Assembly: GCA_036960175.1 (NCBI GenBank)
Contig: JBALWH010000009.1
Coordinates: 1-64,000, forward strand
Direction: 5' to 3'
Source of the DNA: Motiliproteus sp036960175
Lineage (GTDB): Bacteria > Pseudomonadota > Gammaproteobacteria > Pseudomonadales > Balneatricaceae
Length of the DNA: 64,000 nt
The notes below the pieces were generated by a model. It had not been told where the DNA came from and ran no database searches. It saw only the letters and a list, made by a program, of their open reading frames with translations. Within the stretch, counting starts at the first letter, position 1, and the number at the start of each line of letters is the position of its first letter. The position numbers and the translations under genes are program-made. Of the stretch, positions 7,353-15,418 are shown piece after piece.

Positions 7353-7676
7353 ATGAATCTGAGTAAGCCGATAGAATTGGAGTTCAACAAAAGCAATGCT
7401 TTGATGCTCCTATCAATGGGGTGCAACCCAGAAGAACCCCGTTACGGCCACAAACAGATTGCGGGGTGGTGTGAACGATTCTGGAACAAGTATTGTGATG
7501 TAGACGCACCCGATGAAATTGAAAGCATTATGCCCGTGTTAGCAGATGTCGAAACACAGTGGGACCTATATTTGGCAAATACGTACTCTGTTGAAGAGCT
7601 TCAATCCATAGCCCTAGAGGACGTGTGTTTGCCCGTTGCTTGGTTTCAGCAGTGGTTCACAGAAGCAAATGCATAA
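7353..7676 (+). CDS. Hypothetical cassette protein
   Basis: 107 acidic, soluble residues (MNLSKPIELEFNKSNALMLL...), with several Trp and Cys residues and no signal peptide. It starts 6 bp after the attC right core. The stop overlaps a new attC left core. No family recognised; orphan proteins of this size are typical cassette cargo. Confidence 0.6.
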   Translation: MNLSKPIELEFNKSNALMLLSMGCNPEEPRYGHKQIAGWCERFWNKYCDVDAPDEIESIMPVLADVETQWDLYLANTYSVEELQSIALEDVCLPVAWFQQWFTEANA

Positions 7677-7725
7677 CAAAAAAATCAACGAACGCCAGCA
7701 AGCTGAAGCTAGGGACAAGGACTCG
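7672..7725 (+). repeat. Truncated attC site 7, right end of the cassette array
   Basis: A left core TGCATAAC and an AACGAACGCC arm follow the last cassette stop. No GTTRRRY right core appears before the converging reductase-operon gene ends at 7726. The array therefore stops abruptly here. Confidence 0.45.
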
Positions 7726-8508
7726 CTATCGGGTCAGCAAAGCTAGGCCAGCCAACGCGGGTCCGTCATTGATTTTAACGGCTAGATCGATCTGGCGTTC
7801 ACTACGTTGCATGGCATGCAGTCGCCCGATCAGCCCCAGATAGTTGCGGTACGACTGGATAACCCGACCGACTTTTTGCAACGCCTCTCTTTGTTCATCG
7901 TCCAATCTGGCTGTATTGAAACGATTGACGATCAGGGATTCAACGGCGAGAAAGTTTTCCAAGGCCAGGGTGTGATAGCGCTCCTGTTGTCGCAGCACAT
8001 AGTTTTTAAAATTGTGGATACCCTTGCCATAACCCAGCTGGTATTCGATCTCTTCCAGGTCACTCCATTGCCAGCGCGTTCGCAACTGTTCTAAGGCAGC
8101 AATGGCCGCGCTGTCGTCGACCGTCACGGAGCGATCAATATCCTCCAGTCGCCAACCTTTGCTACGCAGCTGAGCCACTCGTTCCAAGCCTGCATCATAA
8201 GCCTTTAACATGGTCTTTATGGCGGCGATCGCCGGTTGATATTCTGGATTAATCTCCGGACTTTTTTCCAGTCGATTGAGGGCCTGCAACGCGTCATAAA
8301 AAGATTTCTTAGCTATCACATGGCTTTTCGCCTGGCCACGTAATACATAGTTTTTGAAATGATGTATGCCCGCCCCATACCCGAGTGAACGCACCAGGAT
8401 GACGACATCATTGCGCGCCGAAGCCGCTACCTGTACAGAAACCATTGACGTAAGCATCAACAGTAAAACTAACGGCAACAAATGCCATCGATTAGTCTGT
8501 CCTATCAT
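7726..8508 (-). CDS. Periplasmic helical protein with internal duplication, last gene of the reductase operon
   Basis: 260 residues from ATG 8508 (GGAAG upstream). An N-terminal signal segment (about 1-31) precedes two repeats, each opening with LGYGxGIHxFKNYVLR (residues 42-57 and 158-173) and continuing as helices with a VDD motif. I recall the same motif from periplasmic sensor domains of some chemotaxis receptors, which suggests a four-helix-bundle ligand- or haem-binding fold. It lies 20 bp after the molybdoenzyme gene and is surely cotranscribed. The second repeat ends a little short, right where the cassette array begins, so the C-terminus could be truncated. Function unknown. Confidence 0.65.
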   Translation of the reverse strand: MIGQTNRWHLLPLVLLLMLTSMVSVQVAASARNDVVILVRSLGYGAGIHHFKNYVLRGQAKSHVIAKKSFYDALQALNRLEKSPEINPEYQPAIAAIKTMLKAYDAGLERVAQLRSKGWRLEDIDRSVTVDDSAAIAALEQLRTRWQWSDLEEIEYQLGYGKGIHNFKNYVLRQQERYHTLALENFLAVESLIVNRFNTARLDDEQREALQKVGRVIQSYRNYLGLIGRLHAMQRSERQIDLAVKINDGPALAGLALLTR

Positions 8509-8528
8509 GTCATCACTTCCTCTGTATC

Positions 8529-11126
8529 TCAGGCCGGTTCGACCTTGGCTACCCGAACGACAGTATCCATCCAGCGTTGCTGGCCATTGATGGGATCCGG
8601 CGAGTTCGGAATCAACCAGTTTGGGTGCACACCGTTGCGGTGCCACCAACGGTGGTCACGGTTAGGGATATCCTCGACCCCTTGGGGAGATGCCTTACCC
8701 GACGCGAAACGTCCATACTCCCAGTGTCCGCAGTGGTGGGATATTGCGATCACCCCTGGCACTACCGCAGGCGTTACCTTGGCCCGGGTTTCTATCTCAC
8801 CGGTAGTCGAGGTCACTTTGATGCTGTCGCCGTCGGCGATGCCTCGGTCTTGCGCTGTCTGGGGGTTAATCCAGGCCGGATTATCATGGTAAATTTCACT
8901 CAGCCAACGACAATTCATGGTCCTCGAATGAGTCTGAACATTAACCTTATAGGTAGTAAGGATCAGCTCATCGTCCTGCATTGCACTGTGCTCGGGGATA
9001 GCCACAAACTCCGGCAATGGCGACAGCCCCTTATCCTTCATCAGCCCCGAGTAAATCTCAAACAATCCCGACTTGTTGAGCTTGTCCGGTGGAAATCCGA
9101 CATACACTTGTTCACCTATCTTCTGACCAACATAGCCCTTGTAGGCTTTTTTAGCGTGCGTAAACCCCTGCGCCATGGCCTCTTCTTCGCTGTCCAGGCC
9201 GGCCTTTTTCCAATCCCAGTAGACACCGGTATCGACATCGAATATGACGCTGGGTTTAGCCAGCACCTTAGGCGACACCTCTCGACGGTAGCTGTAGTAG
9301 CGCGGTTTTTCGCGTTTATCATGGAACACCCCACGCTTTTGCATGCCACGCAATCCCTTGGCCTTTTTCTTAACGATCTTGGTCTTCTTGCAGGTTTTCT
9401 TGACGAAATCCTGCATCGACTTAACCCCCAAGTTGATTTTCAGGCGTTGCGCCAGGTCGATACAGACATCGGGGAAATTGCGCGCCTCACCCAGCGGTGG
9501 CACTAGGGGTTGGCGAATGTAATATTCAGGGATCTGAGTCGGTGACACCATGTCCTCACAATCCCAGCGCTCCAGGTACGTAGTATCCGGCAGAATCAAA
9601 TCGGCTAATGCCGCCGACTCGTCGTAGAAGGGGTTGATCGAGACCGTAAAGGGCAACAGGCTTTCGTCCTTCAGCACTGCGCTATTGAAACTGCAATCGC
9701 CGTTGGAATAGACCGGTGCATAGCAATACCAGAGGTAGATATCCGGGCGCCCGGCGCTGCCATCTTTAATGCGCTTGAACACCTGATTACTGACATGGTG
9801 AGTCGGGAACGCGACTTGTCCTTCAAAACCGTCCAACAGATCCAGCTTGCGCGCCTCAACCCGCTGCTTCGATTTAGCCTGCTTCGGCTTAGGAAAGTTC
9901 CAATTGGCTGCCACTGCCTTACAGCGCCCCCCCGGATTATCGATATTGCCGGTGATGGCTGCCAGCATCTGGATCGCACGCTCGGTCTCGTTGCCATTGT
10001 AGTGCGCCACGGCACCCCGATAGCTGATCACACAGGCGGGTCTCTTAGTGGCGAATTCACGGGCAATAGCAACGATCCGTTCGGCAGGGACTGCACTGAT
10101 CTGTTCCGCCCAGGCCGGGGTGTAGTTCTCTACCAATGTCTTCAGTGCGTCGATCTTGTCATCCAGACTAGCCTGGTAGTCCTCGGTAACCTTGCAGAAT
10201 TCCAGAAATGGTAAGCCCGCCTCATACAGCCCCTCGTTCATGATGACATGACACATGGCCAACACCACCGCCTGATCGGTGCCAGGCTTGATCGGCACCC
10301 ACTCGGTTGACTTAGCGGCGGTATTTGAGAGTCGCACATCGAAAGTCACCATGCGTACGCCGCGCTCGACCATGGCGCGAATCAGACGCTGGGCGGTTGA
10401 GATATGGTTGGTGTGAGACTCGAAAACATTACTGCCAAAGTTGAGTACGTACTGGCTGTTATCGAAGTCCCAGTTATCATAATGGCTACCCCAGGTCAGC
10501 TCCTGGGCCGTCCATTTTCCACCCTCGCAGAGACTGGTATGGTTACCGATGGTGCCGGTACCATAGGCAGATAGAAAGTTACTCACCAACTTGCTGGTGC
10601 CTCCCTTCATGCGCCCGTAGTGGAACATGAATTTTTCCGGCTCACCGACGTCGCGCAGATTCTTCATGCGGGCCGCCAATTCGTCCAGTGCATCGTCCCA
10701 GCTTATGCGCTTCCACTTGCCTTCACCGCGCTTACCGACACGACGCATCGGATATAGAATGCGATCAGGGTCATAGAGCTGATTGATCCCTGCTTGAGAT
10801 TTCGCGCAGATTTTTCCTAGAGAACGGATAGAGTTGGGCTGGCCTTCGATCTTAGTCAGTCGGCCGTCTTCCAGATAGCCAATAATGGGGCAACGGGAAA
10901 CACACTGCCAGCAGGCACTAGGTACAGCCTTTTTCTCCTTACCACGCAGATAAGAGTAATCTTTACCCCCCTGCAAAAACGTCTCTGGCGCCTTAAAGAT
11001 AGGCTCTTTATCTAGCTTAGGGGCCGCGCTAGCCAGGCCGTCGGCTGCAGACAAGAAAGTGCCGGGGACGCCTATTCCGGCTCCAAGTCCAGCACCGAGT
11101 TTGAGAAGATTACGACGATTAACCAT
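8529..11126 (-). CDS. Tat-exported molybdopterin oxidoreductase, catalytic subunit
   Basis: 865 residues from ATG 11126; a longer open frame to 11261 overlaps the NrfD gene and has no signal. A twin-arginine signal (NRRNLLKLGAG) is followed by a [4Fe-4S] motif, Cys72, Cys75, Cys79 and Cys107 (C-x2-C-x3-C-x27-C). Cys200 in NHTSLCEGGKW is the probable molybdenum ligand, placing it with the Ttr/Phs/Psr/Arr side of the DMSO reductase family. The C-terminal domain has the usual molybdopterin-dinucleotide binding features (TTGEIETRAKV). The gene order Fe-S, NrfD, catalytic subunit copies ttrBCA. Substrate unknown: tetrathionate, thiosulfate, polysulfide, selenate or arsenate are all possible. Confidence 0.85.
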   Translation of the reverse strand: MVNRRNLLKLGAGLGAGIGVPGTFLSAADGLASAAPKLDKEPIFKAPETFLQGGKDYSYLRGKEKKAVPSACWQCVSRCPIIGYLEDGRLTKIEGQPNSIRSLGKICAKSQAGINQLYDPDRILYPMRRVGKRGEGKWKRISWDDALDELAARMKNLRDVGEPEKFMFHYGRMKGGTSKLVSNFLSAYGTGTIGNHTSLCEGGKWTAQELTWGSHYDNWDFDNSQYVLNFGSNVFESHTNHISTAQRLIRAMVERGVRMVTFDVRLSNTAAKSTEWVPIKPGTDQAVVLAMCHVIMNEGLYEAGLPFLEFCKVTEDYQASLDDKIDALKTLVENYTPAWAEQISAVPAERIVAIAREFATKRPACVISYRGAVAHYNGNETERAIQMLAAITGNIDNPGGRCKAVAANWNFPKPKQAKSKQRVEARKLDLLDGFEGQVAFPTHHVSNQVFKRIKDGSAGRPDIYLWYCYAPVYSNGDCSFNSAVLKDESLLPFTVSINPFYDESAALADLILPDTTYLERWDCEDMVSPTQIPEYYIRQPLVPPLGEARNFPDVCIDLAQRLKINLGVKSMQDFVKKTCKKTKIVKKKAKGLRGMQKRGVFHDKREKPRYYSYRREVSPKVLAKPSVIFDVDTGVYWDWKKAGLDSEEEAMAQGFTHAKKAYKGYVGQKIGEQVYVGFPPDKLNKSGLFEIYSGLMKDKGLSPLPEFVAIPEHSAMQDDELILTTYKVNVQTHSRTMNCRWLSEIYHDNPAWINPQTAQDRGIADGDSIKVTSTTGEIETRAKVTPAVVPGVIAISHHCGHWEYGRFASGKASPQGVEDIPNRDHRWWHRNGVHPNWLIPNSPDPINGQQRWMDTVVRVAKVEPA

Positions 11127-11136
11127 AGCCTGTACC

Positions 11137-12129
11137 TTAAAGACCGATTGGACCGGTAAGCTGACCACCCACGACGATGACATAGCGCAACATGAAACCG
11201 CCCACCAGGATAGCCAGCGGCAGCGCCACTTCAAACACATAAGGGACTCGGAAGTGTCCACCGTTGTATTGCACGCGGAGCAGAAAGAACGCTTCCAACA
11301 ACAATGGCATCAGCAAGCCAATTAACACCACCCAGGTCCAGAATAACGGCCCCATCTGGCCACTTGGTAGAATCACCTTGATCGCATAGCTGGCATCCTG
11401 CACGGTGACATAGGCAAACATAAAGAACAGGGCAATCACCAGCAGTTCGATCATGATCAGAATAGTGTCGGAAAGAGTCAGCCAGTAACCACTGTTGTGA
11501 AACAAACGCTCACGTGTCTGGTCACCATTACTGCGATGAGCTATGCGGTTCGCCAACATGATGGCAGCTATACCGCTCGATAGTGCCGAGATCGTAAACA
11601 ACGCCCACAATACCGGCGTGTTCCACAATGGCCGCGAAGGCATCGCCCCCAACAACATAGCCGTATAAACAGCAGTGGCGATGGCCAGTGGCGCGCAGGC
11701 TCCGGCCAGTGGTTTGCGAAGCGCAACCGACCACTTTTCCAACACCTCGCCGCTGGCGCCAGCGATCATTGCTTTCCAGTTAACAAAACTCAGGGCATAG
11801 AATACCGAAACCAAACCAACCAGTAGCAGCAGCCAGCCGCCATAGTTCATGGGGGATGGATTGAACGCTTTAAACCAGAAGTTGCTAGTCATGATATTGA
11901 AGGCACGAAACGGACGCCCCAGCTCAAAGATCAAAAACCCGGTACCAATAATGACCGGTAGAGGACCGATAAAGGCACCGTACTTTGCAATATCAAAGTA
12001 GCGCTCAGCCAAATTTCCGCCCGGTCCACGCAGGTAGATAAAGGCACTGATGGCAATGGCGCCGGCGCCGGTGCCGGCCAGGAACAGGTACCAGTAAACC
12101 GGCCAGCTCCACATTAGATGATGCGTCAT
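11137..12129 (-). CDS. NrfD/TtrC-type quinol-interacting membrane subunit
   Basis: 330 residues with eight or nine hydrophobic helices, beginning WSWPVYWYLFLAGTGAGA and containing the FELGRPFRAFNI motif of the NrfD family. Such subunits anchor periplasmic Fe-S/molybdenum enzymes and exchange electrons with the quinone pool without haem. It starts 2 bp after the Fe-S subunit gene and ends 10 bp before the catalytic gene, so the three are cotranscribed. Confidence 0.85.
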   Translation of the reverse strand: MTHHLMWSWPVYWYLFLAGTGAGAIAISAFIYLRGPGGNLAERYFDIAKYGAFIGPLPVIIGTGFLIFELGRPFRAFNIMTSNFWFKAFNPSPMNYGGWLLLLVGLVSVFYALSFVNWKAMIAGASGEVLEKWSVALRKPLAGACAPLAIATAVYTAMLLGAMPSRPLWNTPVLWALFTISALSSGIAAIMLANRIAHRSNGDQTRERLFHNSGYWLTLSDTILIMIELLVIALFFMFAYVTVQDASYAIKVILPSGQMGPLFWTWVVLIGLLMPLLLEAFFLLRVQYNGGHFRVPYVFEVALPLAILVGGFMLRYVIVVGGQLTGPIGL

Positions 12130-12131
12130 CG

Positions 12132-12911
12132 CTACCCCCTCTCGCTGTGGGTGCCGTTATGAGTGGTGACTCGCACGTATTGGTCGGGTCGTTTGGTGTT
12201 TTCATCCGTGGTATCGAGACCGATATAGAACACGTTGGGCCCAGTTCCAACATGTTCCCGCAGAACTGATACCGGGTGTTTGGAAATCAGTTTATGAATC
12301 TCGCTATTGACGTCATTGATGTCACCGAATACCCGCGCCCGGCCCTGGCAAGTATTGACACACGATGGCACTAACCCCTTCGAAACACGGTGTATACAGA
12401 GGTCGCATTTGTCCGCAAAGCGGGTGACCGGATTAAGAAAACGAGCACCGTAAGGACAGGCCTGAGCGCAATAAAGGCAACCAATACAGACTCCCTGATC
12501 GATCACCACGATGCCGTCTTGGGGTCGTTTGTAGGTAGCACCGGTCGGGCAGACGCGGACACAGTCCGGTTCACTACAGTGGTTGCACATGCGTGGCAAA
12601 AAGCTGCGCGCGGTATTGGGGTATTCGCCTTTCTCGGTATATTCCACCCAGCTTCTGGCCACCCCCATAGGCACATCGGCCTCAGACTTACAGGCAACGC
12701 TGCAGGCATGGCAACCGATACAGCGGCGCAGATCGATGAGCATGCCATACTGAACTTTGCGCTTACCGGAAGACTCGCTAGCAACATCGGTCTTAGCTTT
12801 GGCCGCACCGACCTGTGATAATGCCACTGCGCCAGCTACCGTACCCACGGCCACGCCACCTGCCGCCTTCAGAAATTCACGGCGGCCATTGCTTTCATCG
12901 TCCTCGCTCAT
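12132..12911 (-). CDS. Tat-exported four-cluster Fe-S subunit (TtrB-like)
   Basis: 259 residues. A twin-arginine signal (GRREFLKAAGG) leads to four ferredoxin-type cysteine groups: CIGCHACSVAC, CNHCSEPDCVRVC, CIGCLYCAQAC and CDLC...CVNTC. Proteins of this layout pass electrons between the NrfD subunit and the molybdenum subunit. A Tat signal on this subunit as well as on the catalytic one is as seen in tetrathionate reductase. Confidence 0.87.
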   Translation of the reverse strand: MSEDDESNGRREFLKAAGGVAVGTVAGAVALSQVGAAKAKTDVASESSGKRKVQYGMLIDLRRCIGCHACSVACKSEADVPMGVARSWVEYTEKGEYPNTARSFLPRMCNHCSEPDCVRVCPTGATYKRPQDGIVVIDQGVCIGCLYCAQACPYGARFLNPVTRFADKCDLCIHRVSKGLVPSCVNTCQGRARVFGDINDVNSEIHKLISKHPVSVLREHVGTGPNVFYIGLDTTDENTKRPDQYVRVTTHNGTHSERG

Positions 12912-12992
12912 AATTAACTCCGTTACCGATGGCCCTTTGGTTACACTAATCCGCCTTTCGCTAGTGCTTAGTCCGTAGTCCCTAATCCTTGA

Positions 12993-13595
12993 TCAGTGCT
13001 CAGCGTTTTGTGCAAAGGCATTTTCACGCAGGTCGACACTGCGATGCTTTTCGTTGTAGTGGCACTCAATACAGGTCATTTTGTCACCCAGCGCCTTCTT
13101 ATGCGCATTAATGCCCCGCTCTCGTTTCGGCTCAATCTCTTCTTCTACATGGCAGTTTCTACAGGTTGGGCTGTTATATTCGTACAACCGATCACGGACC
13201 CGATAGGCCGCAGCCTGACGGGGTGGTAGCCAGGTTCCGGCACGTTCGGAGGTACGGCTACGAAAATGTCCAAACAGGTCGGTGAGACTGGCAAAATGGC
13301 TATAGGCGTAGACTGCGTTGATAAATCCTGGAGCCAAATGGCATTCGGCACAGGCGGCCTGTGGTTCGGCCTTGCCGTTTTCCTGCGCAGTCTCTTCCCT
13401 GAGTGGCGGATGTGCTTTCGAATAAGCCAGCCTGACTTCGGATCGGTACTCCTGATCGACGTGGCAATAGGAACAAACAGCATCCACAGCGATAACATTC
13501 CGGGTCAGGGGTTCGAAGGCGATGACAATCGCGACAAAACCCAGGCCGATTAGCAGCGCGGCTATCTGTACACTCCGGCGGTTAAAGATTCCCAC
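12993..13595 (-). CDS. NapC/NirT-family tetraheme c-type cytochrome
   Basis: 200 residues with one N-terminal membrane anchor (about residues 9-28) and four CxxCH haem sites (CSYCH, CAECH, CRNCH, CIECH). NapC/NirT proteins oxidise quinol and hand electrons to periplasmic reductases. Its presence beside an NrfD subunit gives the system two possible routes from the quinone pool, which is unusual. It is 82 bp upstream of the Fe-S gene. Confidence 0.85.
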   Translation of the reverse strand: MGIFNRRSVQIAALLIGLGFVAIVIAFEPLTRNVIAVDAVCSYCHVDQEYRSEVRLAYSKAHPPLREETAQENGKAEPQAACAECHLAPGFINAVYAYSHFASLTDLFGHFRSRTSERAGTWLPPRQAAAYRVRDRLYEYNSPTCRNCHVEEEIEPKRERGINAHKKALGDKMTCIECHYNEKHRSVDLRENAFAQNAEH

Positions 13596-13621
13596 GCCCT
13601 GTCCTCCTCAGCACTGCTAAG

Positions 13622-14977
13622 TCATTCAAAGGTAACGGCCTGTATATCAGCTTTTCCCGGGCCTATGCTGACCCTGACTGGAAACGAGACATGATGGGCG
13701 CGTTTTCCAGCGGCATTATCATGAATGGAAAATCCGAACGTGTAGATTCCGCCGGGCTCCATGATCAGATCATCCAGTGGATGGCCGGTGTCCAGTTTTC
13801 TACGCAAGGTCAAGGTATAGACACCGTCGTTCCACTCCCCCCTGGCGTAATCCACATCGGCTGCCGATCCTGACGCAGCCCCTGTATCGACGATGTGTGC
13901 AGGCAAGATATCTCCCTCCTTGAAGTCACCACTGAGTGCAGTGGCGGTGCTTCCGATCACCAGATGCTTAGCCTTGCTGTCATCGCCCAAGTCTTCTTCG
14001 CTAAGTGCTTTGAAGCCCAGTTTTTCGGCATCAAACATGAACTCTGGACCACCGAGCATCTTGCCGTTAGGCAGCAATGGGCTGGTACCGGCATCGACCT
14101 GTTTCATCTCCAACACATTAAAATCGGCCGCAAAACCGCCGGGGTTGGTCAGCGCCGCATCCCAGATAAGCAAATCCAGAAAGGCGCCCTGTTTGCGCAG
14201 GGCGGCCAGTTCATTTTCGCTTTTCACCGCTGCCCAATCGGTACCCTCCGAGCGCGAACCCGGGATATACTTGCGCACCGAACGATTCACAACGCCAAAC
14301 TCTTTGTATAGCTGACTGATAACCGGGTGTTCGGACACTTCATCCTCATCCGCCTCTTCGGGCATTCCCAGCATGGATTCATGGCAGGTCATCCAGCATC
14401 CCTGCTCGGGATATTGCGACACCCGGCTATCCCCCATCATGATGCCCAGACGATCCGGATAGATGGCCGGCTGCTCCTCATCGATCACCGCCTCATGCTG
14501 GCGATGATTGCCATACCATTGCCACTGTTCACCATCGAAGCGCATGTAATTGCCCTGATCACCGATGCCTTCACCATCACTCTTCCATGAAAAACGCATA
14601 TACAGATAAGTGGCATCATGGGCCGCCTGCAGGGATAGACGTTTGTAACCGCCTTTGTCGGCAATGGGATCAGGTTCGAGTCTGTTCTCAACCACCAGTA
14701 TCTCTCCCAGAGACTTCTGCTCGCCCTTATGGCATTCCAGACAAGCCTCTCCCTCCTTCACCTGATTACTGGCCTTTTTGTGCTCTTCAATGCGCAGCCA
14801 TTCATAGCTGGATTGGCCGGGATAAAATAACCTAGGCTTACTAACGGGGACCAAGGACCAATCAATATTCTCAACATCTGCAGACCAGGCGAGCGGGCAT
14901 ACGAGCACCATACTGACCGCCAGAACCGACAAAATTCCTACATTTTTGTTACCTATTTGCTTGAACTTGTTCAGCAT
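13622..14977 (-). CDS. Ethylbenzene-dehydrogenase-gamma-related haem protein, first gene of the reductase operon
   Basis: 451 residues from ATG 14977, chosen for its AGGT site and signal peptide (VGILSVLAVSMVLVCPLAWSA); in-frame ATG 14989 and GTG 15010 are alternatives. It has one canonical haem site (CLECHK, about residue 80) and a CWMTCH variant near residue 195. Its C-terminal half fits the b-haem-binding gamma-subunit fold of ethylbenzene dehydrogenase, DMS dehydrogenase and selenate/chlorate reductase (GEWNDGVYTLTLRR, then FGFSIHDN). It probably shuttles electrons in the periplasm. It follows the sigma-54 promoter directly. Confidence 0.75.
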   Translation of the reverse strand: MLNKFKQIGNKNVGILSVLAVSMVLVCPLAWSADVENIDWSLVPVSKPRLFYPGQSSYEWLRIEEHKKASNQVKEGEACLECHKGEQKSLGEILVVENRLEPDPIADKGGYKRLSLQAAHDATYLYMRFSWKSDGEGIGDQGNYMRFDGEQWQWYGNHRQHEAVIDEEQPAIYPDRLGIMMGDSRVSQYPEQGCWMTCHESMLGMPEEADEDEVSEHPVISQLYKEFGVVNRSVRKYIPGSRSEGTDWAAVKSENELAALRKQGAFLDLLIWDAALTNPGGFAADFNVLEMKQVDAGTSPLLPNGKMLGGPEFMFDAEKLGFKALSEEDLGDDSKAKHLVIGSTATALSGDFKEGDILPAHIVDTGAASGSAADVDYARGEWNDGVYTLTLRRKLDTGHPLDDLIMEPGGIYTFGFSIHDNAAGKRAHHVSFPVRVSIGPGKADIQAVTFE

Positions 14978-15065
14978 CGAATACCTCATAAATTTGTAAT
15001 GGCGAATCACCTACCACGTCGACTAGTGAATTTTTCCCGTCACTTAGAATTCATCAACTGGGTGA

Positions 15066-15081
15066 AGCAAGGACTAAGCCA
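15066..15081 (-). promoter_or_regulatory. Sigma-54 (-24/-12) promoter of the reductase operon
   Basis: The minus strand reads TGGCTTAGTCCTTGCT. GG at 15080-15079 and GC at 15068-15067 are separated by exactly 10 nt, as in the TGGCAC-N5-TTGC consensus. Predicted transcription start is near 15055, about 80 bp before the chosen ATG. The adjacent regulator is a sigma-54 activator, which makes the match credible. Confidence 0.7.
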
Positions 15082-15147
15082 TGAAATACAATAACCAATA
15101 ACTTCATGTAGTTATAAGCATTAACATCGAGATTAATGGCCGTTGAT

Positions 15148-15163
15148 GTTACCGATCAGTAAC
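15148..15163. promoter_or_regulatory. Activator-binding inverted repeat, proximal copy
   Basis: GTTAC-CGATCA-GTAAC, a perfect 5-6-5 inverted repeat about 70 bp upstream of the -24 element. This is where upstream activator sites for NtrC-type proteins usually lie. The likely ligand is the response regulator encoded at 17760-19112. Confidence 0.65.
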
Positions 15164-15191
15164 CTGTACAGCGCAACCTCTTTGGTCTAAT

Positions 15192-15207
15192 GTTACTAAC
15201 TGGTAAC
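15192..15207. promoter_or_regulatory. Activator-binding inverted repeat, distal copy
   Basis: GTTAC-TAACTG-GTAAC, with the same arms and spacer length as the copy at 15148. The centres are 44 bp apart, about four helical turns, so both face the same side of the DNA as needed for cooperative binding. Confidence 0.65.
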
Positions 15208-15418
15208 CACAGTTTTTTTGTGGGAAAAGACAGAGATGTGTGAGATAACTTAGTAAAAAAATAGTTCTTTTTATTCAGATGACTGCCGCTAACTGACAGC
15301 CTGAAATAATTTTCAAGCACGGTGAGGGAGAACGTTATACACAAACGTCTTACGGCAAAGTCAGACAGGGTATAAGTCGTTGTTTAAATAAAAACCACTG
15401 CTCATTTGGGACCGCGTA

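Noticed and set aside
8529..11126. Assignment of the molybdoenzyme as arsenite oxidase (ArxA) or arsenate reductase (ArrA) on the basis of the AioX-like regulator
   Set aside because: No ars genes or TorD-type chaperone gene are nearby, and the subunit order matches ttrBCA at least as well; the substrate is left open.
12390..12818. 142-codon plus-strand frame
   Set aside because: Antisense shadow of the four-cluster Fe-S subunit gene.
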